A DNA stretch of 64,000 nucleotides, from NCBI RefSeq assembly GCF_000701685.1, contig NZ_JNJO01000001.1:157309-221308 (forward strand), given 5' to 3'. A model generated the notes under the pieces. It saw nothing but the letters and a program-made list of their open reading frames with translations. It had not been told where the DNA came from and searched no databases. The position numbers and the translations under genes were made by a program. Shown one piece after another: positions 34,759 to 44,057 of the stretch. Position 1 is the stretch's first letter. Each line of letters begins with the position of its first letter. This stretch comes from Gemella sanguinis ATCC 700632 (GTDB lineage Bacteria > Bacillota > Bacilli > Staphylococcales > Gemellaceae).

Positions 34759-35712
34759 TTAAAACTTACTTTCTGCTTTTTCATATGCATTATAAAATAT
34801 AGGTGCATTTATATTGTATTGTTTTCCTGCATCGTATAGACATTTACAAACGAATAATAAATCTTCTGTATTATTATGCAATGTCATAATCTTTCTAGTA
34901 AGAATATTAGTCGCAAACATTCGTTTCATTATTGGTGCTGAAACAAATATCGGAAGTTTATATCCCCAAAGTTCATTTCTATAGTGTTTTAAGTTTACAC
35001 CACGTGCCTTTATAATCTTAGAAGTTTCTCTTATTGCACAAACCGCTTCAGCTAATAGTTTAGAAGAAGACATAAGGTTCTCCGCAGCTTCAGTAGGATT
35101 ATCCATATCTGCATATTTTGCAGCGATAGATACTACACCAGCATTAATAGCCATATGTAACCAAATCCACTCAAGCATATCATATGGTGTTTCTAACTTA
35201 ATGTTACAACTGTCAAATAATTTTACTAGTTTATCATAATTATCTATTTTAGAATTTTCTTTTTTCTCTAGTATAAAATGATCAAAAACACAACATGTAA
35301 GAGTAGCATCAACAATATTACCACCAGCCACAGGATAACCAAGAATATATTCTCTACCTTGCATTACTTTTTCAAGATACTTCTTATCTTCCCAAATACC
35401 ACAGCATAGAATAATAGTTCCTTTGATATTGTTAGAGATTAATGTTTCAATAACACTTTTAATATTTCCTGCTGGCATACTAATAAAAATAAAATCATAG
35501 TTATCTTTTGTATGAGTATTTACTTTATAAGTATCAGTATAGTGATCACCTTTTTTATTATTTCTACCATCTAGCATATCAACATTTAATTCTGTTATAT
35601 TAATTTTTTTACTACTTTTTCTAATATAATGTTCTACATTATGGCCAGCTTTATTAAATAAGTAGCTATATGTAGTTCCAATAGTTCCAAGTCCAATAGT
35701 TAGTATATCCAT
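34759..35712 (-). CDS. Ketopantoate reductase family protein (PanE/ApbA-like)
   Basis: The 317-residue NAD(P)-dependent enzyme has the N-terminal Rossmann start MDILTIGLGTIGTTYSYLF, a second-domain helix bundle, and the middle segments FIFISMPAGNIKSVIETL and ILCCGIWEDKKYLEKVM. Members reduce ketopantoate to pantoate or act on related 2-keto acids. This sequence is diverged and lies alone, without other pantothenate genes, so the substrate is uncertain. RBS: GAGGTGG. Confidence 0.75.
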   Translation of the reverse strand: MDILTIGLGTIGTTYSYLFNKAGHNVEHYIRKSSKKINITELNVDMLDGRNNKKGDHYTDTYKVNTHTKDNYDFIFISMPAGNIKSVIETLISNNIKGTIILCCGIWEDKKYLEKVMQGREYILGYPVAGGNIVDATLTCCVFDHFILEKKENSKIDNYDKLVKLFDSCNIKLETPYDMLEWIWLHMAINAGVVSIAAKYADMDNPTEAAENLMSSSKLLAEAVCAIRETSKIIKARGVNLKHYRNELWGYKLPIFVSAPIMKRMFATNILTRKIMTLHNNTEDLLFVCKCLYDAGKQYNINAPIFYNAYEKAESKF

Positions 35713-35748
35713 AAATCCACCTCACAAAATAATTATAATTATTATACT

Positions 35749-35770
35749 ATAGATAAATTATTTTATCTAT
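35749..35770. promoter_or_regulatory. Dyad between divergent genes
   Basis: ATAGATAA (35749-35756) and TTATCTAT (35763-35770) form a perfect inverted repeat in the divergent promoter region of the reductase and DUF554 genes. It could be a shared operator. Confidence 0.35.
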
Positions 35771-35847
35771 AACTGAAAAAGTATTGTAAGAAAATAAACT
35801 ACGTGTTAGAATAAGTTTACGTATTTTTTGAGTAGAGGAGAGATATT

Positions 35848-36576
35848 ATGCCGATTGGGGTTATAATTAATACCATCGCAATATTTCTAGGTGGTATAGC
35901 TGGAGCTCTTTTAGGAGATAAGTTACCAGAGAAGTATAAAGAACAGCTAAATCTGATATTTGGTCTATGTTCTATGGGGATGGGTATTTCATCGATAGTT
36001 TTAATGAAATATATGCCTGCGGTTGTTTTCGCTCTTATTATAGGAACTATAGTAGGATTAGTGTTTAAGCTGGGGGATAAAGTGTATGAGCTTTGTTCAA
36101 AACTTCAGAAAGTAATGATTCGTATCGTACCGAAAAAAGAAACAAATATGTCAGAAACAGAATTTTTAGCTACTTTAATTACGGTGATAGTGCTATTTTG
36201 TTCTAGTGGTATGGGAATATATGGTAGTTTAAGTGAAGGTATGACTGGGGATTCTAGCTTGCTTATAACTAAGTCTATTTTGGATTTCTTTACTGCAGCA
36301 ATATTTGCGTGTAACTTAGGGTATATCGTTTCGCTAATTGCTGTTCCGCAGTTTGTTATCTTTACGACATTATTCTTATCTGCAAGTTTTATCGTACCGT
36401 TAACAACACCGGATATGATTGCTGATTTTAAAGCTTGTGGAGGTTTCTTAATGGTAGCGGCAGGATTTAGAATACTAAAGTTAAAAATGTTTCCTGTAGT
36501 GGATATGATACCAGCAATGATTTTAGTAATGCCATTTAGTTGGTTTTGGGTTAATATAATATTACATTTATTGTAA
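35848..36576 (+). CDS. DUF554 membrane protein, copy 1
   Basis: This 242-residue integral membrane protein starts MPIGVIINTIAIFLGGIAGALLG, the DUF554 (YqgA/YdfK) pattern. It has a repeated-gene-like fold with internal FCSSGMGIYGSL and LGYIVSLIAVPQF segments. No function is established for the family. It is followed 19 bp on by a second DUF554 gene, probably in one transcript and possibly forming a heteromer. Confidence 0.88.
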   Translation: MPIGVIINTIAIFLGGIAGALLGDKLPEKYKEQLNLIFGLCSMGMGISSIVLMKYMPAVVFALIIGTIVGLVFKLGDKVYELCSKLQKVMIRIVPKKETNMSETEFLATLITVIVLFCSSGMGIYGSLSEGMTGDSSLLITKSILDFFTAAIFACNLGYIVSLIAVPQFVIFTTLFLSASFIVPLTTPDMIADFKACGGFLMVAAGFRILKLKMFPVVDMIPAMILVMPFSWFWVNIILHLL

Positions 36577-36595
36577 ATATGGAAGGATAATAAAG

Positions 36596-37318
36596 ATGGG
36601 AATAGGTACATTAATAAATGCAGTGGGGGTTCTACTTGGTGGAGCTCTTGGTATATTAATAGGTCATAAAATATCTAATAATATACAACAAGCTATAATG
36701 AAAGTTGCTGGAGTATCAGTAGTTTTCTTAGGAATAATTGGCGCGTGTGAGCATGCTTTAAAAATTAACGATGGGAAAATAGTATCTAGTGGGGCTATGG
36801 TATTGGTAGTCAGTATGACATTAGGTACTTTAATCGGAGAAGTTTTAAATATAGAAAAACTATTTGAAGATTTAGGTATTTACTTAAAAAGAGTAACTAA
36901 AAGTAGTGGTGACAATAGGTTTGTTGATTCATTTATTTTGGCATCTCTAACTATTTGTATAGGGGCTATGTCTATCTTAGGAGCTATTCAAGATGCTTTA
37001 TTTCATGATTATTCTATTTTAACAGCAAAAGCTGTACTCGATTTTGTGACAATATTAATATTTACTGCGGCAAATGGTCGTGGTAGTATTTTCTCAGTTG
37101 TGCCTCTTATTATATTTCAAGGTGGAATAACTATTCTTGCGAAATTTATTGAACCGATTATGACACAAGGTGCGTTAACTAATCTATCAATGGTAGGTTC
37201 AGTATTAATATTTTGTGTAGGTGCAAATTTAATTTGGAATCTGAAGCTTAAGGTTGCTAATATGTTACCAGCTATTGTAATAGCTGTGATCTTTGCATTT
37301 ATACCGATATTTAATTAA
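36596..37318 (+). CDS. DUF554 membrane protein, copy 2
   Basis: The 240-residue tandem paralogue starts MGIGTLINAVGVLLGGALGILIG and contains FILASLTICIGAMSILGAIQD, a strong family signature. It aligns with copy 1 along its whole length but is closer to the YdfK type. The function is unknown. RBS: GGAAGGA. Confidence 0.9.
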   Translation: MGIGTLINAVGVLLGGALGILIGHKISNNIQQAIMKVAGVSVVFLGIIGACEHALKINDGKIVSSGAMVLVVSMTLGTLIGEVLNIEKLFEDLGIYLKRVTKSSGDNRFVDSFILASLTICIGAMSILGAIQDALFHDYSILTAKAVLDFVTILIFTAANGRGSIFSVVPLIIFQGGITILAKFIEPIMTQGALTNLSMVGSVLIFCVGANLIWNLKLKVANMLPAIVIAVIFAFIPIFN

Positions 37319-37324
37319 AACAAA

Positions 37325-37358
37325 ACTAGTATAGATTTTAATTCTATACTAGCTTTTT
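37325..37358. terminator. Bidirectional terminator between DUF554 genes and lipL
   Basis: CTAGTATAG (37326-37334) pairs with CTATACTAG (37344-37352), with A's before and T6 after. Confidence 0.82.
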
Positions 37359-37362
37359 TGTT

Positions 37363-38184
37363 TTATTCACCATGTAGTAGTTTATTGTTTCTTTGTTTAG
37401 TCTGTTTAAATATTTCCTCATAATCTTCTATCATTTTATTTGAATAATTTCCTTTTTCTATTTCACAGTTTAAAGAGTAAAGTACTTTAAGCATTCTTTC
37501 TAATAACTCTTTTGTAGTTAGACTCTTGTTAAGTAAGTTCTCTAGCGTATCCATACAGTTAATATCTATTTTTGGATATTTGTATTTTATCTCTTGATCT
37601 TTAAGACCAGCCTCATAGTATTCTTTCATTATTTTAGTACGATTTTGTTGATTGCCAAACAAACTAAGATAAATAGAAACGACGACATTTTCTTTTACTT
37701 TTCTTTGGGCAATACCGGCAAACTTTTTACCATCTATGCTTAAGTCAAAATCACCTGGGCAATATGAATTACTAATTTCTACCGCTTGAATCTTGCTTGA
37801 TACTTCTGGAAATATCTCCTTAATAAATTCAGTCATAAGGTTATAACCAGCGTTTAAAGAAAATGTACTTGGATTTATTTTCATAACTATAGAAAAACTT
37901 ATAACTCCTGTGTCGGCTATAATACCTAAACCACCGATATTTCTTACTGCAGGAATTAGATTATTGTTATAAAATGAATCTAGAGCTTCTTTAAAAAATG
38001 GGACACGTGTATCAGGTGTTCCTAAAATAGCGGAATTTTCTAAAGAATGAATATGTAGAATACACTCATTATTAGTTAGTGCTTGACGAAGAAATAGCTC
38101 ATCAGTCGCTATAGGAATGAGTGGATTATTCCCATTTAAGTTAGTGTAGATATTAACTTTTTTATTTTTAATAAGTTCAAGCAT
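37363..38184 (-). CDS. lipL: Octanoyl/lipoyl transferase LipL-like
   Basis: This 273-residue member of the biotin/lipoyl ligase fold carries SYCPGDFDLSIDGKKFAGIA with Cys142, the acyl-thioester residue of LipL (octanoyl-[GcvH]:protein N-octanoyltransferase) in Bacillus. RNIGGLGIIADTGVISFSI also agrees with LipL rather than LplA. It would transfer octanoyl or lipoyl groups to E2 subunits in the cytosol. No lipoate synthase or GcvH gene is in the window. RBS: AAGGAG. Confidence 0.82.
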   Translation of the reverse strand: MLELIKNKKVNIYTNLNGNNPLIPIATDELFLRQALTNNECILHIHSLENSAILGTPDTRVPFFKEALDSFYNNNLIPAVRNIGGLGIIADTGVISFSIVMKINPSTFSLNAGYNLMTEFIKEIFPEVSSKIQAVEISNSYCPGDFDLSIDGKKFAGIAQRKVKENVVVSIYLSLFGNQQNRTKIMKEYYEAGLKDQEIKYKYPKIDINCMDTLENLLNKSLTTKELLERMLKVLYSLNCEIEKGNYSNKMIEDYEEIFKQTKQRNNKLLHGE

Positions 38185-38270
38185 AGTTACTCCTTAAAAG
38201 TAAGATAGAATTATAAATATATTATAGCTTAAAAAAGATTAATTTTATAGAATATAGTTTTCTATATAAA

Positions 38271-38303
38271 AAACCTTATTACTCTTAAAAAGTAATAAGG
38301 TTT
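38271..38303 (-). terminator. Terminator of the PTS EIIC-like gene
   Basis: AAACCTTATTACT (38271-38283) pairs perfectly with AGTAATAAGGTTT (38291-38303), with A's to the left giving T's on the minus strand. Confidence 0.85.
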
Positions 38304-38309
38304 ATTGTA

Positions 38310-39359
38310 TTACATATTAATTTTGTAGTCTTCTGGTTTTATAATTGGTATTACTTTGGTAAATAGTTTTACAAATAGGTATCCAGTTATAATTGGAACT
38401 ACTGCAAAGATTATCACGGCTTTAATTATTTCGTAAGCACCACCGTTAGTAGTCGCAAGGTGAGCTAAAGGTCCAACTAAACCACTAAATCCAAAACCAG
38501 CACTCATTGCTGTACCTTTAATATTAAAGATAGCGGCTAGTACTCCTGTACAAGCTGCACTACAGATTACTGGTAACATGATTTTTGGTTTTGCAAAAAC
38601 ATTTGCCATAGAAATTTTTGGTGATCCTATAAAGTGAGCAAGACAGATACCTTTTGAGTTAACTGCCCAACCAGCAATAGCAAGTGTAAAACCACAAGCG
38701 CAAATACCAAGGTTTGCTGCTCCAGATGCTATACCATCAATATTAATCGCTAGTGCAATACCAACAGATGTTATCGGTGTAACAATTAGACAAGCAAAGA
38801 TAATCGCTATTAATATTGTTAGTATAATAGGTTGAAGAGTTAATAAATGTTTAATTCCGTCTCCTAATACTCTAGTAAGTCCTGCGAAAAATGGAAGTAA
38901 ATATCTTCCTATACCCCCAATTGCAACAAGGCTCAGAGTAGGTAATACTAATACTGCGTAACCTTGTGTTTTGTTTCCAATAAGTAAGATAAATGCAGTT
39001 GCTAATGCTGCAGTAAAGATAATAGTAACAATATCTCCTGCACCTTTTAACATTAATCCTGTTTTATCAGCTGTTTGAACTATTGAACCACTGGCATATA
39101 ATGTTGCTAAACCAATAGAAGTACCTTGAATAGGTGTTAACTTAAACATCATTCCTATTATCATACCTGAAGCAAGTCCAATAAGGGCATTAGAAATTGT
39201 AACCGAAAATGATAAAAACGCTAAAGATGGATATACTTTTGCGATATATTTCAAAAGTTCTCCTAATAATGCACCGGGTACTAAACATAGGACAGTTCCT
39301 AGTGCAACACCGTTAAGTACATTCATAGTAAATTTTTTAAAAGTAATTTTTTCTTCCAT
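38310..39359 (-). CDS. PTS EIIC-like membrane transporter
   Basis: The 349-residue protein has about ten membrane helices and the sequence style of the PTS_EIIC_2 family: GVALGTVLCLVPGALLGEL, GMMFKLTPIQGTSIGLA and KGTAMSAGFGFSGLVGPLA. No EIIA or EIIB gene is nearby, so it may use general partners or transport without phosphorylation. The substrate is unknown. It is followed on the same strand, upstream, by a SemiSWEET gene that has its own terminator. RBS: AAAGGAG. Confidence 0.8.
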   Translation of the reverse strand: MEEKITFKKFTMNVLNGVALGTVLCLVPGALLGELLKYIAKVYPSLAFLSFSVTISNALIGLASGMIIGMMFKLTPIQGTSIGLATLYASGSIVQTADKTGLMLKGAGDIVTIIFTAALATAFILLIGNKTQGYAVLVLPTLSLVAIGGIGRYLLPFFAGLTRVLGDGIKHLLTLQPIILTILIAIIFACLIVTPITSVGIALAINIDGIASGAANLGICACGFTLAIAGWAVNSKGICLAHFIGSPKISMANVFAKPKIMLPVICSAACTGVLAAIFNIKGTAMSAGFGFSGLVGPLAHLATTNGGAYEIIKAVIIFAVVPIITGYLFVKLFTKVIPIIKPEDYKINM

Positions 39360-39460
39360 AACTAATTCTCCTTTTGAGTATTTACAACCTAAAAAGGTTA
39401 CTAATAATTATAGCTTAAAAATTATAATTTGTACATTGATTTCGGAAAAGTAAAATAAAA

Positions 39461-39493
39461 AACTGACCTATAAAAAATTATAAGCCAGTTTAT
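39461..39493 (-). terminator. Terminator of the second SemiSWEET gene
   Basis: AACTGACCTATAA (39461-39473) and TTATAAGCCAGTT (39478-39490) pair with two wobble positions, with A's to the left. Confidence 0.7.
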
Positions 39494-39495
39494 TG

Positions 39496-39753
39496 CTATA
39501 ATGCTGTGAATGCAGCTGTAAATCCAAATATTATTCCCGGTGAATTGGCTATAATGATAGGCCAATCACGTTTTTCTCCTAAAAATCCATAAAGTACCCA
39601 AAGTGTACAGTTAATTCCTGCAACAAAAGGTTGTAAAAAGTCACCTTTATGACCGTTTATATTACCTGAAATTTGAGGTATATAAGATATATACATAAGC
39701 ATGGCAGTAAAAGTAGCTACCCAACTAAGTATTTTAAAAAAATTATTATTCAT
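39496..39753 (-). CDS. SemiSWEET-type small sugar transporter, second copy
   Basis: The 85-residue three-helix protein resembles the one at 22436: LMYISYIPQISGNINGHKGD with the conserved Pro-Gln, CTLWVLYGFLGEKRDWPII, and a glycine-rich third helix. The two copies are clearly diverged (about one third identity by eye), so they may move different sugars. RBS: AAAGGAG. Confidence 0.88.
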   Translation of the reverse strand: MNNNFFKILSWVATFTAMLMYISYIPQISGNINGHKGDFLQPFVAGINCTLWVLYGFLGEKRDWPIIIANSPGIIFGFTAAFTAL

Positions 39754-39989
39754 ATTATCTTTCTCCTTTCAAAGTATTTGAGTATACTAACACATATAAA
39801 ACTATATTGCAAATCAATTTTTTAAATATTTTTAATGTAAAAGGCTTTATTTGGCTTAAAAATAACTATAAATATTTTTTAAAAAAATTATTTATAAAAA
39901 GAGACATTAAGTATGTTTAAAGTTTAGTTTGTATAGTTTACTATATTGTTGTATAATGTAAATTATAATAAAAAAGGAGTTTGACTCAA

Positions 39990-40634
39990 GTGAAAGTATT
40001 AAGAAAATTATTAGCTTTTCTAGTAGTTATAGCGCTTCTTGGTGGGGGAGCAGTATATGCCCTGCAACCTAGCGAAGATATTAAACCTTCTGAAAAGTTA
40101 TCAAGTGTAAATTCATCTATGGATTTAGCATCATTAAATAAAGAGTTTATAAGTAATGTAAGTTATAGTAATTCGAAATTATCTACTAGTCTTAAAATTG
40201 ATAATGAAATGTTCTTATCAATATTAAATCATGCGACTAAAGATAGTGCTGAAATTCAAGAAGGTAGTTATAAATTAGTTGGTAATAGAGTAGCAGCTAA
40301 GCTACCAGTTCAGTTATCTTTTATTAATAGTGAAATTTCTTCTAATATAAAACTATCAGGTTCTAATAATAAAATTGAATTAACATTAGAAGATGCTAAA
40401 ATAGGTAAAGTACCTATACCTGATTTTGCTTTAGAAAAATATTTAAAAGAGTATTTAACTGGAACAGGTGTGAGTGTTAATGGAAATGTAATTACTATTA
40501 ATAAAGTAGAACTACCTGTAAAACTAGAAGGTATAGAAGTATCAAATGGTATGATAAATGTATCAGCTTCTTTAACTAATGAACAGTTATTACAATATGG
40601 TTCACAAGCGTTAAAAGGTTACTTAGGAGCTTAA
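39990..40634 (+). CDS. Unrecognised exported or membrane-anchored protein
   Basis: The 214-residue protein starts at GTG 39990, chosen because AAGGAG at 39974 is too close to the TTG at 39981. The N-terminus, VLRKLLAFLVVIALLGGGAVYAL, is a signal peptide or anchor with no lipobox Cys. The rest is extracytoplasmic and beta-rich (ISSNIKLSGSNNKIELTLED; GVSVNGNVITINKVELPVKL), resembling lipid-binding or YpmS-like proteins in style. I see no catalytic motif. Confidence 0.6.
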   Translation: MKVLRKLLAFLVVIALLGGGAVYALQPSEDIKPSEKLSSVNSSMDLASLNKEFISNVSYSNSKLSTSLKIDNEMFLSILNHATKDSAEIQEGSYKLVGNRVAAKLPVQLSFINSEISSNIKLSGSNNKIELTLEDAKIGKVPIPDFALEKYLKEYLTGTGVSVNGNVITINKVELPVKLEGIEVSNGMINVSASLTNEQLLQYGSQALKGYLGA

Positions 40635-40645
40635 AAATTAAACAA

Positions 40646-40677
40646 AAGTCTATATTACTTATAATATAGGCTTTTTT
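40646..40677 (+). terminator. Terminator before the ileS leader
   Basis: AAGTCTATATT and AATATAGGCTT form a stem ending in T6. Confidence 0.82.
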
Positions 40678-40735
40678 ATTGTGATATAAAAAACATCGTT
40701 TTCAGAAAATTTAATAATAAATTCTCAAAAAACAC

Positions 40736-40764
40736 TTGAAACTTTATTGTTGATGTAATATAAT
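40736..40764 (+). promoter_or_regulatory. ileS promoter
   Basis: TTGAAA (40736-40741), 17 bp, TATAAT (40759-40764). Confidence 0.8.
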
Positions 40765-40770
40765 ATGTTT

Positions 40771-40970
40771 ATTGAATAAAGACAGGACTACTATGTATTT
40801 ATTGTTAGAGAGAAACTGGTTGGTGAAAAGTTTTATAAAGACATAAAGTAGTTATCACTTTATTAGAAATTAATTATATAGGACAATGAGTGCTCTTAGT
40901 GGGAGTTAAATGAGGTGGTACCGTGGATATATTCCGCCCTCAATAACTTTTACTAGGAGCTTTTTATTTT
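40771..40970 (+). promoter_or_regulatory. T-box leader of ileS, Ile specifier
   Basis: AATAAAG near 40775 pairs with CTTTATT near 40858 to close stem I. The specifier position reads ATC followed by A (40854-40857), the Ile codon. The T-box core AGGTGGTACCGTGG lies at 40913-40926. The terminator part is weak: the final GGAGCTTTTTATTTT segment has only a partial partner in GCCCTC. Identity is strongly supported by the ileS gene downstream. Confidence 0.88.
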
Positions 40971-40983
40971 GAAAGGAGAAAAA

Positions 40984-43716
40984 ATGGTAGAATTAAAAGA
41001 TACATTATTAATGCCAAAAACTAAATTCCCTATGCGTGGTAATCTTCCTAATAAAGAACTAGAATTTTTAAAGCGTTGGGAAGAAATGGATTTATATAGA
41101 AAAGTTTTAGAAAAAAATGCAGGGAAACCTTCATACGTACTTCATGACGGACCTCCATACGCAAATGGTAACATCCACATTGGACACGCACTTAACAAAA
41201 TCCTAAAAGACTTTATCGTTAAGTATAAAAATATGAATGGTTTTGTTTCTAATTACGTTCCTGGTTGGGATACTCACGGTTTACCAATCGAGCAAGTATT
41301 AGTAAACAATGGTGTTGATAGAAAATCTATGCCAGCTACAAAATTCAGAAATAAATGTAAAGATTATGCGTTAAAACAAGTAGATAAACAACGTGCAGAC
41401 TTCAAAAAACTAGGTGTAATTGGTGATTGGGAAAACCCATATTTAACACTAGATCCAAAATTTGAAGCTGAACAAATCCGTGTATTCGGTAAAATGGTTG
41501 ATAAAGGATATATCTATAAAGGATTAAAACCAATTTATTGGTCTCCATCATCAGAATCTGCTTTAGCGGAAGCTGAAATAGAATATCGTGACCATACTTC
41601 ACCTTCTATCTATGTTGGATTCGAATTAGTAAGTGAAGATGGAGTAGTAGAAAAAGGAACAAAATTTGTTATTTGGACAACAACTCCATGGACATTACCT
41701 GCAAACTTAGGTATTGCAGTTCACCCTGATTTTGAATATCAAGAAGTTAAAGTAAATGGTGAAAACTACCTATTAGCTAAAGAAAGAGTTAACTTCTTAG
41801 CTGAACAATTCGGTTGGGAAAACTTTGAACTAGGAAAAACAGTACTTGGTAAAGAATTAGAATATTTACTATGTCAACACCCATTCTTAGATAGAACTTC
41901 TACAGTAATCTTGGCTGATTATGTAACACTTGATTCAGGGACTGGGCTAGTTCATACTGCACCTGGACACGGGGTTGATGACTTTATCGTTGGACAAGGT
42001 AAATACAAACTTGGAGTATTATCACCAGTTGATAACCAAGGTAATTTAACTGAAGAAGCTGGACAATTCGCAGGACAATTTGTTTTTGATGCCAACAAAA
42101 ATATTATTGCACACTTAGCTGAAACTGGGGCATTATTAAAACAAGAAAATATTACTCACTCATATCCACATGACTGGAGAAGTAAAAAACCTATTATCTT
42201 TAGATCAACACCTCAATGGTTCTGTTCTGTTGATGCGTTCCGTTCTGAATTATTAGATGCTGTAGATAGAACTAAATTCTACAGTGAATGGGGTAAACCA
42301 AGATTATATAACATGATTCGTGACCGTGGTGACTGGGTAATCAGTAGACAACGTGTTTGGGGTGTGCCAATTCCTGTATTCTACGCAGAAAACGGAGAGG
42401 CTATCTTAGATAATACTTTAATCGAACACGTAGCTAAAATCTTTGAAGTGGAAGGATCAAATGTATGGTTCTATAAAGATGCTAAAGAATTATTACCTGA
42501 AGGTTATACTCATCCAGGTAGTCCAAATGGTGAATTCACTAAAGAAATGGATATTATGGACGTTTGGTTCGATTCAGGAACTTCTCACCAAGGATGTTGC
42601 GCAGTGCGTGATGATTTAACTTATCCTGCTGACCTTTATTTAGAAGGAAGTGACCAATATCGTGGTTGGTTTAACTCTTCATTAATTACTTCTGTAGCTA
42701 TCTCTGGAGATGCTCCGTATAAAGAGCTTGTATCTGCAGGTTTCGTTATGGACGGTAATGGTAATAAAATGAGTAAATCATTAGGTAATGTTATCTCTCC
42801 AAATGATGTAGGTAAACAATTAGGTGCTGAGATTATCCGTTTATGGTCAGCAAGTGTTGACTATACTCAAGACGTGCGTATTTCTAACGATATCCTAAAA
42901 CAAGTATCTGAAACTTATAGAAAAATTAGAAATACATTCCGTTTCTTACTAGGAAACTTATTCAATGGTAACTTTGATAATAGAACAGACTTATTATCAT
43001 ATGATGAATTAGAAGAATTAGACAAATACATGGTTCTTAAATTTGAAAAAGTTGTAGCTAAAGTATTAGATTACTATGAAAACTATCAGTTCAACAGTAT
43101 TACTACAGAGTTAATCAACTTCTTCAACGTAGAATTATCTTCATTCTACCTAGACTATGGTAAAGATATTCTTTATATCGAAGCTGAAAAATCTCAAAAA
43201 CGTTTAAGTATGCTGACAGTACTTTACACTGTATTAAGTAAATCAGTTAGATTATTAGCTCCAATCTTATCATTCACTGCAGAAGAAGTATATGACAATA
43301 TGCCATATGAAGATGCTGAATCTGTTCACTTAACTGACTTCCCAGCTAAGAACTTAATCGATGATGCTGCATTAGAAGCTAAATGGGATAAACTTCTAGA
43401 AGTACGTGATGATGTAAACAAAGCTTTAGAAGAAAGCCGTAACGAAAAAGTTATCGGTAAATCTCTAGAAGCTGCTGTTGAAATCTACAGTAACGACAGT
43501 GAAGTAGTAGAATTACTAAACTCAGTAGATAACTTACACCAACTATTTATCGTAAGTAGTGTTGAAGTTAAAGAAAACGATGGTGTTGCTTATGATTTAG
43601 CAACTGTTAAAGTAACAAAAGCTGAAGGACACCGTTGTGAACGTTGCTGGAACATCGTTGAAGAAGTAAACGAAGAAGGTTTATGTCCACGTTGTGCTAG
43701 TATCTTAAATAAATAG
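40984..43716 (+). CDS. ileS: Isoleucyl-tRNA synthetase
   Basis: This 910-residue class I enzyme charges tRNA-Ile. The HIGH motif is in [18 protein letters not shown], the editing domain is in the centre ([18 protein letters not shown]), and KMSKS occurs in [14 protein letters not shown]. The C-terminal zinc site CERCW ... CPRC is complete, which marks the common bacterial type rather than the mupirocin-resistant type. The ATG at 40984 follows AAAGGAG; the TTG at 40969 overlaps that site. Confidence 0.97.
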   Translation: MVELKDTLLMPKTKFPMRGNLPNKELEFLKRWEEMDLYRKVLEKNAGKPSYVLHDGPPYANGNIHIGHALNKILKDFIVKYKNMNGFVSNYVPGWDTHGLPIEQVLVNNGVDRKSMPATKFRNKCKDYALKQVDKQRADFKKLGVIGDWENPYLTLDPKFEAEQIRVFGKMVDKGYIYKGLKPIYWSPSSESALAEAEIEYRDHTSPSIYVGFELVSEDGVVEKGTKFVIWTTTPWTLPANLGIAVHPDFEYQEVKVNGENYLLAKERVNFLAEQFGWENFELGKTVLGKELEYLLCQHPFLDRTSTVILADYVTLDSGTGLVHTAPGHGVDDFIVGQGKYKLGVLSPVDNQGNLTEEAGQFAGQFVFDANKNIIAHLAETGALLKQENITHSYPHDWRSKKPIIFRSTPQWFCSVDAFRSELLDAVDRTKFYSEWGKPRLYNMIRDRGDWVISRQRVWGVPIPVFYAENGEAILDNTLIEHVAKIFEVEGSNVWFYKDAKELLPEGYTHPGSPNGEFTKEMDIMDVWFDSGTSHQGCCAVRDDLTYPADLYLEGSDQYRGWFNSSLITSVAISGDAPYKELVSAGFVMDGNGNKMSKSLGNVISPNDVGKQLGAEIIRLWSASVDYTQDVRISNDILKQVSETYRKIRNTFRFLLGNLFNGNFDNRTDLLSYDELEELDKYMVLKFEKVVAKVLDYYENYQFNSITTELINFFNVELSSFYLDYGKDILYIEAEKSQKRLSMLTVLYTVLSKSVRLLAPILSFTAEEVYDNMPYEDAESVHLTDFPAKNLIDDAALEAKWDKLLEVRDDVNKALEESRNEKVIGKSLEAAVEIYSNDSEVVELLNSVDNLHQLFIVSSVEVKENDGVAYDLATVKVTKAEGHRCERCWNIVEEVNEEGLCPRCASILNK

Positions 43717-43729
43717 TAAGTTAATAAAT

Positions 43730-43764
43730 GAACTTGGATTCTGATTGAATTCAAGTTCTTTTTA
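43730..43764 (+). terminator. Terminator of ileS
   Basis: GAACTTGGATTC (43730-43741) pairs with GAATTCAAGTTC (43747-43758), followed by T's. Confidence 0.82.
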
Positions 43765-43872
43765 TTTAAGGTTAGAATTTAGAAAAATATTTATAGAAAA
43801 AAACAGAGTTTAACCTTATTCAATAAGTTCACAATTCGTGTTATTGTTGTTGCTTTAAAGGTCAATGAGTGT

Positions 43873-43930
43873 TATAATTATATGATGTAAAGAAATACTA
43901 ACTTTAAAGATAGTGTGTATTTCTTTTAAA
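43873..43930 (+). promoter_or_regulatory. secA promoter and 5'-terminal leader hairpin
   Basis: TATAAT lies at 43873-43878 with a poor -35 (TTGCTT). About 10 bp downstream AAAGAAATAC (43889-43898) pairs perfectly with GTATTTCTTT (43917-43926), followed by T's, so the transcript would start with an attenuator-like hairpin. A further 130-nt untranslated leader precedes secA. The remaining sequence 43765-44057 holds no gene. Confidence 0.5.
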
Positions 43931-44057
43931 TTATTACTAAATTTGAATAAAATATTTTATTGAGGGTTCAAAGAGTTGAATGTTCAATATTGATTAAGTG
44001 AAATAATTAATAATATTTTTAATTATTTTCAAAAAATATTTTGGAAGGAAAATGTTA

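Noticed and set aside
41402..41602. Minus-strand open frame inside ileS
   Set aside because: It is a shadow of a strongly coding plus-strand gene with no start signal.
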